DNA of 44,719 bases, taken from contig JAUYNR010000028.1 in the NCBI GenBank assembly GCA_030698225.1, positions 1 to 44,719 of the forward strand, in the 5' to 3' direction. Source of the DNA: Oxalobacteraceae bacterium (GTDB taxonomy: Bacteria; Pseudomonadota; Gammaproteobacteria; Burkholderiales; Burkholderiaceae_D). Below are positions 6,980 through 13,935 of this stretch, in pieces. The first letter of the stretch is position 1; every line of letters begins with the position of its first letter. The notes beneath the pieces are model-generated. The model worked only from the letters and a program-made list of their open reading frames with translations. It was not told the origin of the DNA and made no database searches. A program made the translations under genes and the position numbers.

Positions 6980-7213
6980 CTAGATAAAGCTCGGCGTCTT
7001 GCGCGGCGCGCGGTCGGTCTTGACGTCGCTTAGCACTTGCCGTTGTCCGACCGTGCCGCATTTGTAGCAGCGCCCCAGCACGGAAAATGCCTGGTTTGAG
7101 CAGGTGTGGTCCTTCGATTGTTCGCATCCCTCGCTGTCGCAATGCGTGCATTTGTACAGCGTTCCATTGCATTGCAAGTTGTTTGTCTTGCGTTCGCCGT
7201 CACATAAAGCCAT
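6980..7213 (-). CDS. Small Cys-rich protein with two CxxC knuckles (candidate zinc or Fe-S protein)
   Basis: 77 residues with Cys at 4, 15, 22, 25, 30, 38, 49 and 52. The C22-THC25 and C49-YKC52 pairs form a plausible zinc-ribbon or rubredoxin-like site, with His24 and His36 as further possible ligands. A strong AAGGA ribosome site precedes the ATG at 7213. The tail (DVKTDRAPRKTPSF) is basic and Cys-free. I recognise no named family. It lies directly between a 161-residue unknown protein and the AAA+ ATPase, 13 bases from the latter, so it may act as its partner or adaptor. Confidence 0.65.
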   Translation of the reverse strand: MALCDGERKTNNLQCNGTLYKCTHCDSEGCEQSKDHTCSNQAFSVLGRCYKCGTVGQRQVLSDVKTDRAPRKTPSFI

Positions 7214-7262
7214 GATTGTTTCCTTCAGGTTTAGTTAAAAAAATTACGTCTCGCTTTGCTTG

Positions 7263-7280
7263 CGCCCCGGCCCCGGGGCG
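7263..7280. other. GC-rich palindrome between genes of the accessory unit
   Basis: CGCCCCGG at 7263-7270 is inverted at 7273-7280 across two bases. It follows the stop codon of the gene ending at 7285, on the leftward transcript. There is no adjacent T run, so it is more likely an RNA-stabilising or attenuating hairpin than a terminator. Confidence 0.35.
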
Positions 7281-7284
7281 GCAT

Positions 7285-7770
7285 TTACCCGTTCGGGCCT
7301 TCCAGAATTTCCAGCGCAATCAGTTGTCCGCGCAGCGCCTCGTGCCCCCAAAAGCCTTCCCGGCTGTTGAAGACCGGATCGTTGTCGAGCGCCGCGGTGG
7401 CCTGCGTGTCCGACCAATAGATGCTGCAGGCTTTCAGGCGCTGCGCCAGGGCGGCGGCGCAGGCCGCCGACTCGCTCACCGCCTGCGCCTGAAACACGCC
7501 GGCGCCCAGCAGATAGTCGGCCCGGTACAGCGGCGTGTCCCAGCCATGCAGGTCGGCCAGGCTGCAGATCGACGGGAACTTGTCGCGCACGTCGGCCGCA
7601 TCGGGTGTGGTGTCGAGCATGTCGAGCAGCTCGCGCGGGCTCGCCACATCGAATATCTCCCACTCCGGGCGCGTATCGCTTGCATACACCTTGCGCGCAA
7701 AGTCCTGGTAATCGAACGCGAACCATGCGCGCGCCTTGCCTTGTTCGGGAAATTCGACAACATAGATCAT
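7285..7770 (-). CDS. Hypothetical protein co-translated with the amine oxidase
   Basis: 161 residues starting MIYVVEFPEQGKARAWFAFDY. The ATG at 7770 overlaps the stop of the amine oxidase gene by four bases and has AAGGAG a suitable distance upstream, inside that gene. It is soluble, rich in aromatic and acidic residues, with three Cys (ICSLAD, AACAAAL, KACSIYW). I do not recognise the family. The tight overlap argues for a stoichiometric relationship with the flavin oxidase. Confidence 0.7.
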   Translation of the reverse strand: MIYVVEFPEQGKARAWFAFDYQDFARKVYASDTRPEWEIFDVASPRELLDMLDTTPDAADVRDKFPSICSLADLHGWDTPLYRADYLLGAGVFQAQAVSESAACAAALAQRLKACSIYWSDTQATAALDNDPVFNSREGFWGHEALRGQLIALEILEGPNG

Positions 7771-8885
7771 CTGCTGCTCCTTTGGATTTCCGGTTCGGGT
7801 GTGCGGCCGGCGGGTAGCGGGAAAATCCGCTCGGCCGCTTCCAGCGCGCCTTCCAAGTAGCCGGGTGCATGCTGCGCGGTTTCCGCGCCGCAGAAATAGA
7901 GCTTGTCGCGCCACCAGGGCAGGCGCAGCGCGGCAGTGTCGCCGGCCGCATGGCCTGCATCGGGCGCGCTAAGGTCCAGCGCGCTGCAGGTATCGGCCTG
8001 CTCGGCCCAGTCCTGCATGTGCTGCACGCCGGTGTCCGCTTCGGCGCCGAATAACTGCGCCAGCTGGCTGGAAATCAACAGCGGCAGGCCGGCCTTGAAA
8101 GAGGCGCGCTGCGCCGGCGTCAGCGCGATGAATGCGCCCAGTGCCGCCTGGCCGGCGCTCGCATCGCAGGCGTCGAAAACCTCGCGCAGCACGACCTGGC
8201 TATGATCGGCGAAGGCGTTGCCCGACAGCCCGGCATCGCGCCAGAACGGCCGCCGGTAAGTCGCCACCACCTTGGCTTGCGCCGCCATCCAGGTCGGGGT
8301 TGCGCGCATTGTGTGGCGTAGCGATTCATCCAGCGCCGGCTCGAAACGCACATGCTGTTCCAGCAGCCGCGGCGGCAGCGCCAGTAGCACCCGGCGCGCG
8401 ATAACAGGCGCGGTGCCGGTGCCGTCGCGGAAATGCAGTTCGACATGATCGGCGCGTTCGACCAGCGCGGCCAGCGCGTGCCCCAAGTGCAGCGCGGCGC
8501 CAGGCAGTTCGGCTGCCAGCGCTTGCACCAGGCTGGCCATGCCGCCGGCGAGGCGCCGGGCGCCTTCATGTACCGATTTATTTTCGTAGCGATCGGGCGG
8601 CCGCGTGGGATCGGTCAGGCTCAGCACTGCTGCGCTGTCGTGCTGCGGGAATGTGCTCAAGCCCAGCGTGGCAATCAGTTGCGTCATGCGCGGCTGGGTG
8701 TGCGGCCAATACCAGGTCGGCCCGAGATCGAGCGCCATGCCGCCATCGGCGCCGGGCACGCTGTGTATGCGCCCGCCGAGCCGCTCGCGCGCTTCGAACA
8801 GCGCGAAGTTCTGCCCCTGTTGCTGCAGGCTGCGCGCTAGCACCAGTCCGCACAAGCCGCCGCCAATGATTGCCGTGTCCAGCAT
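7767..8885 (-). CDS. FAD-dependent amine oxidase (monoamine-oxidase-like)
   Basis: 372 residues. The N-terminus carries the FAD dinucleotide-binding signature IIGGGLCGL (Gly8, 10, 13), followed by the FEARERLGGRI segment that contacts the ribityl chain. The C-terminus has the second FAD motif (LYFCGAETAQHAPGYLEGALEAAERI), typical of flavin-containing monoamine oxidases and related desaturases. It is shorter than most family members (about 430-500), so the substrate domain is compact. It heads a leftward unit of six genes, starting about 23 bases after a predicted sigma-54 start, with a NifA site further upstream. The substrate is unknown. Such enzymes consume oxygen and release peroxide, a notable activity to switch on with nitrogenase. 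Confidence 0.85.
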   Translation of the reverse strand: MLDTAIIGGGLCGLVLARSLQQQGQNFALFEARERLGGRIHSVPGADGGMALDLGPTWYWPHTQPRMTQLIATLGLSTFPQHDSAAVLSLTDPTRPPDRYENKSVHEGARRLAGGMASLVQALAAELPGAALHLGHALAALVERADHVELHFRDGTGTAPVIARRVLLALPPRLLEQHVRFEPALDESLRHTMRATPTWMAAQAKVVATYRRPFWRDAGLSGNAFADHSQVVLREVFDACDASAGQAALGAFIALTPAQRASFKAGLPLLISSQLAQLFGAEADTGVQHMQDWAEQADTCSALDLSAPDAGHAAGDTAALRLPWWRDKLYFCGAETAQHAPGYLEGALEAAERIFPLPAGRTPEPEIQRSSR

Positions 8886-8919
8886 GGTTCATCCTCGCTG
8901 TGGAATACGATGTTGTCGT

Positions 8920-8935
8920 CGCAAATTCCGTTCCA
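8920..8935 (-). promoter_or_regulatory. Sigma-54 promoter for the amine-oxidase/AAA+/GST unit
   Basis: On the minus strand the sequence is TGGAACGGAATTTGCG, with GG and GC ten bases apart and only C4 and the last base off consensus. Transcription would start near 8908, 23 bases before the amine-oxidase ATG. A perfect NifA site lies 52 bases upstream of it. Confidence 0.75.
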
Positions 8936-8986
8936 TCCCCGTTTGCGGCGCCGTGCGCCTGGCGCCAGTGCATTCTCTGGCGGGTT

Positions 8987-9002
8987 TGTCGCATTTGCGA
9001 CA
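8987..9002. promoter_or_regulatory. NifA upstream activator sequence (TGT-N10-ACA)
   Basis: TGT CGCATTTGCG ACA matches the NifA consensus exactly and is itself nearly palindromic (TTGTCGCA...TGCGACAA). It sits upstream of the sigma-54 promoter at 8920-8935 in the 148-base gap between the epimerase and amine-oxidase genes. Confidence 0.8.
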
Positions 9003-9033
9003 AGGCTGCTTCGCCAAAGCCGACACCAGTCGC

Positions 9034-9675
9034 TCAATAGCCGATAGTGAAGCGCTGGCCGGCATGCTGCGGGTTTTCCAGCTCATCGATCATCGCGACC
9101 GCATAGTCTTCCAGCGAGATATTGGAAAGGCCATGTTCGTCGGTGATCAGCTGATCATCATCGAGGCGAAATGAGCCGGTGCGCTGCCCGGGATCCAGAA
9201 TCGCGGGTGGCGTCAGCACCGTCCATTGCAGATCGGCCTCGCTGCGCAACTGTCGCAGCACTGCGCGGCTGGCGCGCGCCGTCGCCTTCATCTCCTGCGG
9301 AAATTCCGCGGTATCGAGCAGGTCGAGATGGGGCGCGATTTCCAGCGTGCCGGCGCTGCCGACCAGCAGCAGACGGGCAACGCCGGCCTGCTTGACCGCG
9401 GCAATGATGGCTTGCTCGCCCGCCAGCTGCAGGTCGCCGCTTTCCGACGTACCCCAGCCCGGATGAAAAGCATCGATCACCGCATCGTGGCCAGCCACCA
9501 GCGTGGCGATGGCCTCCTGGTCGAACACGTCGCCTTGGGCCGGATGAAGCTGCGCCACCTGCGGCAGCCGTTCCAGATGGCGCGCGATGGCGGTAACTTC
9601 GTGCCCGCGCTGCAGCGCTTCGATCATCATGCGCGAACCGACATAGCCGGTGGCGCCTATCAGTGCGACTTTCAT
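9034..9675 (-). CDS. NAD(P)-binding oxidoreductase, NmrA/SDR-atypical family
   Basis: 213 residues with an N-terminal Rossmann signature MKVALIGATGYVGSRM (GxxGxxG). The mid-region VARLLLVGSAG and the absence of a clear YxxxK catalytic pair point to the atypical NAD(P)H-dependent reductase/epimerase group (YwnB- or NmrA-like) rather than a classical dehydrogenase. The ATG at 9675 overlaps the stop of the upstream ArsC-like gene by four bases, so translation is coupled. It is the last gene of the leftward unit that starts at 13605. The role is unknown; redox sensing or flavin reduction is possible. Confidence 0.8.
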   Translation of the reverse strand: MKVALIGATGYVGSRMMIEALQRGHEVTAIARHLERLPQVAQLHPAQGDVFDQEAIATLVAGHDAVIDAFHPGWGTSESGDLQLAGEQAIIAAVKQAGVARLLLVGSAGTLEIAPHLDLLDTAEFPQEMKATARASRAVLRQLRSEADLQWTVLTPPAILDPGQRTGSFRLDDDQLITDEHGLSNISLEDYAVAMIDELENPQHAGQRFTIGY

Positions 9676-10115
9676 GCGATACCTCCGGCGCTCTGCGCTT
9701 GAGTTGATGGGTGCAGGCAGGCCTCGGCATCGCTTGCCGCCAGCTTGCGCATGGTGGCCGGTGCAAGGCCGATCCAGGCGTCGATAATCTCGGGATCGAA
9801 GCCGCATTTGCAGCTGCCGGCCGCTTCCAGCAACGGGCGGCGGATCAGCAGCGGGTCCGCCAGCATCAGCGCCAGCGCGCCGGCTTCATCCTGCTGGTGT
9901 GGCAGCAGCAGGCCCGACTTGATGCGGGGCGCCGCGCGGTTGAACCATTCGGCCACCGGCAGCGTGCCGAAAAACGCCCGCAGGCGCGCGCTCGTCCAAG
10001 CCTCGGTCAGCAGGTTGCAGGCGATTACGGTGTGGCCGGCCGCCGTCAGCCACTGCTTCTGGCGCGCGTTGTTGCCGCAGCCCGGCTTTTCGTAAAAGAT
10101 CACTGTGGTTTCCAT
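9672..10115 (-). CDS. Nitrogenase-associated ArsC-like protein (NifO-type)
   Basis: 147 residues starting METTVIFYEKPGCGNNARQKQ. It has the thioredoxin-like fold of arsenate-reductase (ArsC/Spx) proteins with a single N-terminal Cys13 in place of a CxxC, and the conserved FFGTLPVAEWFNRAAP segment of the nitrogenase-associated subfamily. Such proteins recur in nif clusters; Azotobacter NifO is a member and has been connected to partition of molybdenum between nitrogenase and nitrate reductase. A strong AAGGAAG ribosome site precedes the ATG. I give no symbol because NifO assignment by sequence alone is uncertain. Confidence 0.85.
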   Translation of the reverse strand: METTVIFYEKPGCGNNARQKQWLTAAGHTVIACNLLTEAWTSARLRAFFGTLPVAEWFNRAAPRIKSGLLLPHQQDEAGALALMLADPLLIRRPLLEAAGSCKCGFDPEIIDAWIGLAPATMRKLAASDAEACLHPSTQAQSAGGIA

Positions 10116-10126
10116 GTCGCTTCCTT

Positions 10127-10924
10127 TCAGGTAAGGCTTTCCTGCCGCTGGCGCCGTGCCGCATTGCTCAGCAACTGCAGGCACTCGATGTTGGCTGCCA
10201 TGTCGAGCGCGCTGAAGTCATCCAGCGATGTCAAGTCCAGGCTGGCACCGCCGACCAAAAGACGGATCAGGACCTCGGTCTTGCCGCTGGACGCCGCATA
10301 CATCAGGCAGGTGGCGCCGTTGTCGTTCTGGCGGTCGATCTCGATACCGCCGGCGATCAGCAAATCGATCAGTTCCACCTTGCCGGAATAGCAGGCCAGC
10401 CACAACGCATTATTGCCGTCGCCATTGGTCGCCTGCAGTGGCGCGCCGCAGCGGATCAATTCGTCGGCGATCGCCAGCTCGCCCAGTTGGCAGGCGCGCA
10501 TCAGCGCGGTGTGGCGGTTCTCGACCGTGGCCGCCAGGTCGTCGAGCGGGAAGCCTTGCTCGCTCAGCCATGTTCCCAGCGCGGCCGAGAGTGGCACTTG
10601 GTCGGCCTTGGCCGTCAGGTGGCTGCGCCAGGCTTCATAGCCGCCGATCAGGTCATACACTTCGCGGTAGCCGAAGTCGGCCAGCGTCTGCGCATAGGTC
10701 CGGCTGGCATGGCCGTGGTAGCAATACACCAGCATCGGCTCGTGCTTGATCTTGCTGCGCACCGCTTGGTCCAGTTCGGCACTGCCGAAATGGGTGGCGC
10801 CTGGAATGCAATCGCGCGCGAAGGCGTTTGCATCGCGCACGTCGAGCACCCGGAGCTGCGGGCGCCTGAGCAGCGCTTCGGCTTCGGTCGCGTTTAGCCG
10901 GGTAAATCGCGTTTCACTTTTCAT
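10127..10924 (-). CDS. Rhodanese-ankyrin repeat fusion protein
   Basis: 265 residues. An N-terminal rhodanese domain (about 8-105) has the GlpE-like active loop CYHGHASR with catalytic Cys68. It is followed by a run of about four ankyrin repeats (ENRHTALMRACQLG, GDGNNALWLACYSG, NDNGATCLMYAASSG, DDFSALDMAANIE). Rhodaneses carry sulfane sulfur and ankyrins bind proteins, so this could deliver sulfur to a client. I start at the ATG at 10924, seven bases after AAGGA; an ATG at 10939 would lie ahead of that site. It lies in the same leftward unit as the nitrogenase-associated ArsC-like protein, which suggests a role in metallocluster sulfur supply. Confidence 0.85.
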   Translation of the reverse strand: MKSETRFTRLNATEAEALLRRPQLRVLDVRDANAFARDCIPGATHFGSAELDQAVRSKIKHEPMLVYCYHGHASRTYAQTLADFGYREVYDLIGGYEAWRSHLTAKADQVPLSAALGTWLSEQGFPLDDLAATVENRHTALMRACQLGELAIADELIRCGAPLQATNGDGNNALWLACYSGKVELIDLLIAGGIEIDRQNDNGATCLMYAASSGKTEVLIRLLVGGASLDLTSLDDFSALDMAANIECLQLLSNAARRQRQESLT

Positions 10925-10945
10925 CGCATTTCCTTGCATGGTGTG

Positions 10946-11623
10946 TCATTGGTTTGCATCCGGCGGAGGATATGGCGGCAGGCTGACGATGCGGGCGTCC
11001 ATCAGCGGCGCCCCCACCGTGAAGTGGTACAGCGACTGGAAGCTGCGATCGGCCAGTCCCAACAGCGTATGGCAGTCGTCGTCGATGAAGCAGCCGATAC
11101 CGGTGCCGCGCATGCCCGCCGCTTCCGCTTCCAGGTACAGAGCCTGGCCGAGCTGGCCGGCTTCCCGGTACAGATCGCGGTAGCGCCACGGCGCGGGCCG
11201 CAGCACGGGCTCGAATTCGGCCAGCATGGCGAGCGCAAATGCGCCGTCGGCGGCAATCGCCTGGCGGCAGTTCATCATGCGCGCGATGCCCGCCAGATCC
11301 TGCCGCAGCAGCAGGTACAGCGGCAGCTGCGCCGGCGCGTCATCGACGCCGGCCCAAGTGAAGCTGGAGGACAGCGCGGCGCGCAATTGCCGTTCGCCGG
11401 CCGTGCTGCGCGGCAACGCATACAGTCCCGGCGCCAGTCCTTCGACGCGGTGCACGAACAGGACCAGGTGGATGTGCGGCGTGCAGCCGTCATCCCAGGG
11501 CGCGCCGGCGCGCGGCAGCAGCGCATCGAGCAGCCGGTAAAAACGCGTCTGGTCGAGCATGGCACCGCGCTCGAATTGTTGGGCGCTGCGGCGCTGGCGG
11601 ATCAGCGTGGAGGCGGCCGCGCG
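10946..11623 (-). CDS. SagB/ThcOx-type nitroreductase, C-terminal part of a frameshifted gene
   Basis: This frame is open from 11623 and encodes the flavin-binding core: RQRRSAQQFE, then HIHLVLFVHRVEGLAPGLYAL, CRQAIAADGAFALAMLAEF, the AAGMRGTGIGCF segment and LYHFTVG near the end, all typical of SagB-type nitroreductases encoded in nif clusters. The natural N-terminal half is in another frame and overlaps this one at 11602-11623, which places a one-base shift there. An internal ATG at 11560 lacks a good ribosome site and would remove the RRS flavin-contact motif. The full protein would have about 400 residues. The shift may be real or a sequencing error. Confidence 0.8.
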   Translation of the reverse strand, partial: RAAASTLIRQRRSAQQFERGAMLDQTRFYRLLDALLPRAGAPWDDGCTPHIHLVLFVHRVEGLAPGLYALPRSTAGERQLRAALSSSFTWAGVDDAPAQLPLYLLLRQDLAGIARMMNCRQAIAADGAFALAMLAEFEPVLRPAPWRYRDLYREAGQLGQALYLEAEAAGMRGTGIGCFIDDDCHTLLGLADRSFQSLYHFTVGAPLMDARIVSLPPYPPPDANQ

Positions 11624-12150
11624 TCATCGATTGCATCCGGCGCGCTGGCGGCGGCCGGCTTGCGGCTGGCGCGCGCAACCTCGTCAATCAGCGGCCAGCG
11701 GTACATCGGGTGCGGATCGAGCAGATTGGCGCGCCCGCTCCAGGCGCCGCTGGTGGTGTCGGGCAAGCCGGTGCCAGGCAGTGCTTGATCTTTGGTCGGG
11801 CCGGGCACCAGCCGCAGCAGCAGTTCGGCTTCCTCGCGTTCGGCGCGGCCGAAGTCGGCGTCTCGGTGCAGTCCCAACAGGGCGGCCAGTTCATCGGTCG
11901 CCATGTTATCGACACCCTGCAGCGACCAGCCGAGCGCGGCGGCGGCAAAGCGCAAGGCGCCCAGCGCATCGGGCAGCGCGATGCGCGGCGCGCCGGCGAA
12001 TTCCCGGAACGGATTGGGCTGCGCATCCCAGTCGAGCGTGTCGGGCCCGGCGGCGTAGCGCTCGCGCCGGTGCTTGCTGCGCTCGTGATAGGACAGGATG
12101 CGCGCGAGCGCATCCGGCTCCATCCGAACGGTTTCGGTGGGGTGGTTCAT
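11602..12150 (-). CDS. SagB/ThcOx-type nitroreductase, N-terminal part of a frameshifted gene
   Basis: 182 residues whose start (ILSYHERSKHRRERYAAGPDTLDWD...PNPFREFAGA) is the conserved opening of SagB-type dehydrogenases found beside nif genes. It runs out into DDARPPPR and a TGA at 11602-11604, exactly where the C-terminal half begins in the neighbouring frame. The ATG at 12150 overlaps the previous stop in TAATG, indicating coupled translation. Because the frame is otherwise undamaged on both sides, the shift is recent or artefactual. Confidence 0.8.
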   Translation of the reverse strand: MNHPTETVRMEPDALARILSYHERSKHRRERYAAGPDTLDWDAQPNPFREFAGAPRIALPDALGALRFAAAALGWSLQGVDNMATDELAALLGLHRDADFGRAEREEAELLLRLVPGPTKDQALPGTGLPDTTSGAWSGRANLLDPHPMYRWPLIDEVARASRKPAAASAPDAIDDARPPPR

Positions 12151-12737
12151 TAAACCGGGCGGTTTTCCTTGATCTTGATCGGGCCCATCACCTTCAAGCC
12201 TTGCTCGAAACTGATTTCCTCGAACTTTTGATTGAAGCGCGCGGCGGCGTCGGCGATCGCCAGCACTTTGGCGCCGGTATCGAGCTTCTTGAGGTCGATG
12301 CGCTCGATGCGGAACAGGTCGAGCAGTTCATTGTAGACGGTCGATTCGTCCAGCGGCAGCACGTAGAAGGTGGCGCCGCCGTAGGGGATCTGGTAACGGT
12401 TCGTGATATCGAGGTTGCTGGCGAAGAAAAAGTACTTGCCGTCAGCGGCCAGCTTGTCGCCCAGCACCTCGCACAACAGCTGCAAGTGTTCCAGCGAGGT
12501 CGCCATGCCGGCCAGGAAGGGGATGGTCGCGGCGCCGGCGTCGGCCACCGTCATCACCTGGTCGAGCTTGATTTCGGGTGGGCGCTTTTCATCGGCCATG
12601 CAGGCATGGAACTTGAGGGCGATTTCGCCGCGGAAGGCGAAGCGCCCGGCGCGCGCGGTCGCGCCCTTGAATACAGGGCTGAGCAGGCGTGCTTGGGCAT
12701 CGATTTCGGCTAGAGGGGTTGCGCTGAAAGTGGTCAT
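12150..12737 (-). CDS. Hypothetical protein of the accessory unit
   Basis: 195 soluble residues beginning MTTFSATPLAEIDAQARLLS, with a central segment ITNRYQIPYGGATFYVLPLDE and a C-terminal helix FNQKFEEISFEQGLKV. It has two Cys and no recognisable metal or nucleotide motif. AAGGAG precedes the ATG. It lies 10 bases after the haemoglobin gene and overlaps the nitroreductase start by one base, so it is firmly part of the operon. I know no family name. Confidence 0.7.
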   Translation of the reverse strand: MTTFSATPLAEIDAQARLLSPVFKGATARAGRFAFRGEIALKFHACMADEKRPPEIKLDQVMTVADAGAATIPFLAGMATSLEHLQLLCEVLGDKLAADGKYFFFASNLDITNRYQIPYGGATFYVLPLDESTVYNELLDLFRIERIDLKKLDTGAKVLAIADAAARFNQKFEEISFEQGLKVMGPIKIKENRPV

Positions 12738-12747
12738 GAAAGGCTCC

Positions 12748-13173
12748 TTATTGATTGCATAAAAAATCGGCGGTTTTAAATAATGCTGCGCCCAGTTGTG
12801 CGCGCAGTGTTTCGTCTTCCACTTGCTCGGCCAGCGCCTGCGTCATGCATGCCATCCAGGCGTCGCGCGCGGCGCTGTCGATGGCAAATGCCATGTGGTC
12901 GCGCCGCAAGCGCGGCGGGCCGATGCGTTCGGCATACAGCGGCGGGCCGCCCAGCCAACCGGACAGGAACATGAACAGGCGTTCGCGTGATGGCGTCAAA
13001 TCGGCTGGGTGCATGGCGCGGATCGCGTGCGCCTGCGGCAACTGGTCCATCAGCTGGTAGAAGCGTTCGACCAGGCGTTGCAGCGCGGCTGCGCCGCCAA
13101 GCTGGTGGTAATGCGGGTTGGCCGGGGGCGCTGCGATCGGCAGCAAATCGACGGGCAGCATGGGGGAGTTCAT
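12748..13173 (-). CDS. Truncated haemoglobin, group II (trHbO-like)
   Basis: 141 residues with the group II signature: FYQLMDQLPQAHAIRAMHPADL, then RERLFMFLSGWLGGPPLYAERIG (conserved Trp at 73), then RLRRDHMAFAI in which His93 is the proximal haem ligand. C-terminal DAWMACMTQAL also fits. These proteins bind oxygen, nitric oxide or peroxide. Here the gene is second in a leftward unit that diverges from nifH and probably shares its NifA sites, so a role in oxygen buffering or nitric-oxide protection of nitrogenase is likely but inferred. Confidence 0.9.
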   Translation of the reverse strand: MNSPMLPVDLLPIAAPPANPHYHQLGGAAALQRLVERFYQLMDQLPQAHAIRAMHPADLTPSRERLFMFLSGWLGGPPLYAERIGPPRLRRDHMAFAIDSAARDAWMACMTQALAEQVEDETLRAQLGAALFKTADFLCNQ

Positions 13174-13179
13174 CGCTGC

Positions 13180-13605
13180 TTACGCCACGGCCACTGGAAT
13201 GCCCAGCGCGGCGCGCCGGCCGAGCTGGCCATCGACCTTGCGGCGCACAGTTTCCAGCTTCAGCGGCCGCAGCAGCGTGGCGTTGGCGCCCAGCGCCAGC
13301 GCTTGCTTGACCTCCTCTTGTTCGATGGAGTCGCAGACGATCAGGATTTTCAGGTCGGCGTGCTGCGCCTTCAGGCGCGTGACCGCGTCGGCGCCGTCGG
13401 CGGCGATGCTGCCGGCGCCCAGCAATATCAGCTGTGGCGGCCAGTCGCGGCCCTTGGCCAGCGCGCTGGCCACGTCCGGCAGCACATGGGTTTCGCATTC
13501 GTCGGCCAGCATGAACTGCAACGCCATGCTGCTGATGTCGTCGCTGTCGATAACGAAAACGCGCTTGTTTTCGACGGCGCGCTGGCTGTCTACGCCTATT
13601 TGCAT
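13180..13605 (-). CDS. Pseudo-receiver domain protein (CheY-like, phospho-acceptor Asp missing)
   Basis: 141 residues forming a stand-alone receiver domain: KRVFVIDSDD carries the acidic pair (Asp20, Asp22/23), but the strand that should end in the phosphorylated Asp reads LILLGAG, with Gly63 at that place. The conserved Lys-Pro is also changed (LLRPLKLETV, Arg instead of Lys). The fold is probably retained as a protein-interaction module that does not respond to phosphorylation. AGGAG precedes the ATG at 13605. It is the first gene of the unit divergent from nifH, about 50 bases after a predicted sigma-54 start. Confidence 0.75.
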   Translation of the reverse strand: MQIGVDSQRAVENKRVFVIDSDDISSMALQFMLADECETHVLPDVASALAKGRDWPPQLILLGAGSIAADGADAVTRLKAQHADLKILIVCDSIEQEEVKQALALGANATLLRPLKLETVRRKVDGQLGRRAALGIPVAVA

Positions 13606-13669
13606 GGTCGGCTCCTGTATATGGATAAATGGCTTGCGGGTAATGAAGAAGGAACTATCCACGGACATT

Positions 13670-13685
13670 AGCAAGCTTCGTTCCC
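13670..13685 (-). promoter_or_regulatory. Sigma-54 promoter, divergent from nifH
   Basis: The minus strand reads GGGAACGAAGCTTGCT: GG and GC are ten bases apart, ACG and TTGCT match, and two positions differ from consensus. Transcription would begin near 13658 toward the pseudo-receiver gene. The two NifA sites at 13786-13832 lie about 100 and 130 bases upstream and could serve both directions. Confidence 0.65.
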
Positions 13686-13785
13686 GCTGCCTCAAGCGGG
13701 CGCGGCGCAATGCGCGGAGCGCCGGTTTGAGAGTGAAGGCCGGCGTTGCGCATGCCCATGCGCCGCGGCTGCCGCAGCGCCGGCT

Positions 13786-13801
13786 TGTATTGTTCCCTAC
13801 A
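13786..13801. promoter_or_regulatory. NifA upstream activator sequence, distal
   Basis: TGT ATTGTTCCCT ACA matches TGT-N10-ACA exactly. It begins 31 bases, about three helical turns, before the second site, placing both on the same face of the DNA. Confidence 0.8.
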
Positions 13802-13816
13802 GTGTTGGGTGCCGTT

Positions 13817-13832
13817 TGTGCGGTTTGCAACA
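13817..13832. promoter_or_regulatory. NifA upstream activator sequence, proximal
   Basis: TGT GCGGTTTGCA ACA matches TGT-N10-ACA exactly, with extra dyad symmetry (TTTGTG...). It is 71 bases upstream of the nifH -24 element. Confidence 0.85.
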
Positions 13833-13872
13833 CGCCAGCCGGGGTCCAGTAGAAAAGAGTATATGCAAATAA

Positions 13873-13885
13873 AATCAATGACTTA
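13873..13885 (+). promoter_or_regulatory. IHF binding site in the nifH promoter
   Basis: AATCAATGACTTA fits the IHF consensus WATCAANNNNTTR at every position. It lies between the NifA sites and the sigma-54 promoter, the usual place for the bend that brings NifA to the polymerase. Confidence 0.8.
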
Positions 13886-13902
13886 GCATCGATTTTCAGC
13901 GG

Positions 13903-13918
13903 TGGCACGGCAATTGCA
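13903..13918 (+). promoter_or_regulatory. Sigma-54 promoter of nifH
   Basis: TGGCACGGCAATTGCA is a perfect match to TGGCAC-N5-TTGCW. Transcription should begin near 13929. Confidence 0.95.
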
Positions 13919-13935
13919 AAGAGGAGGGAGCAGCA

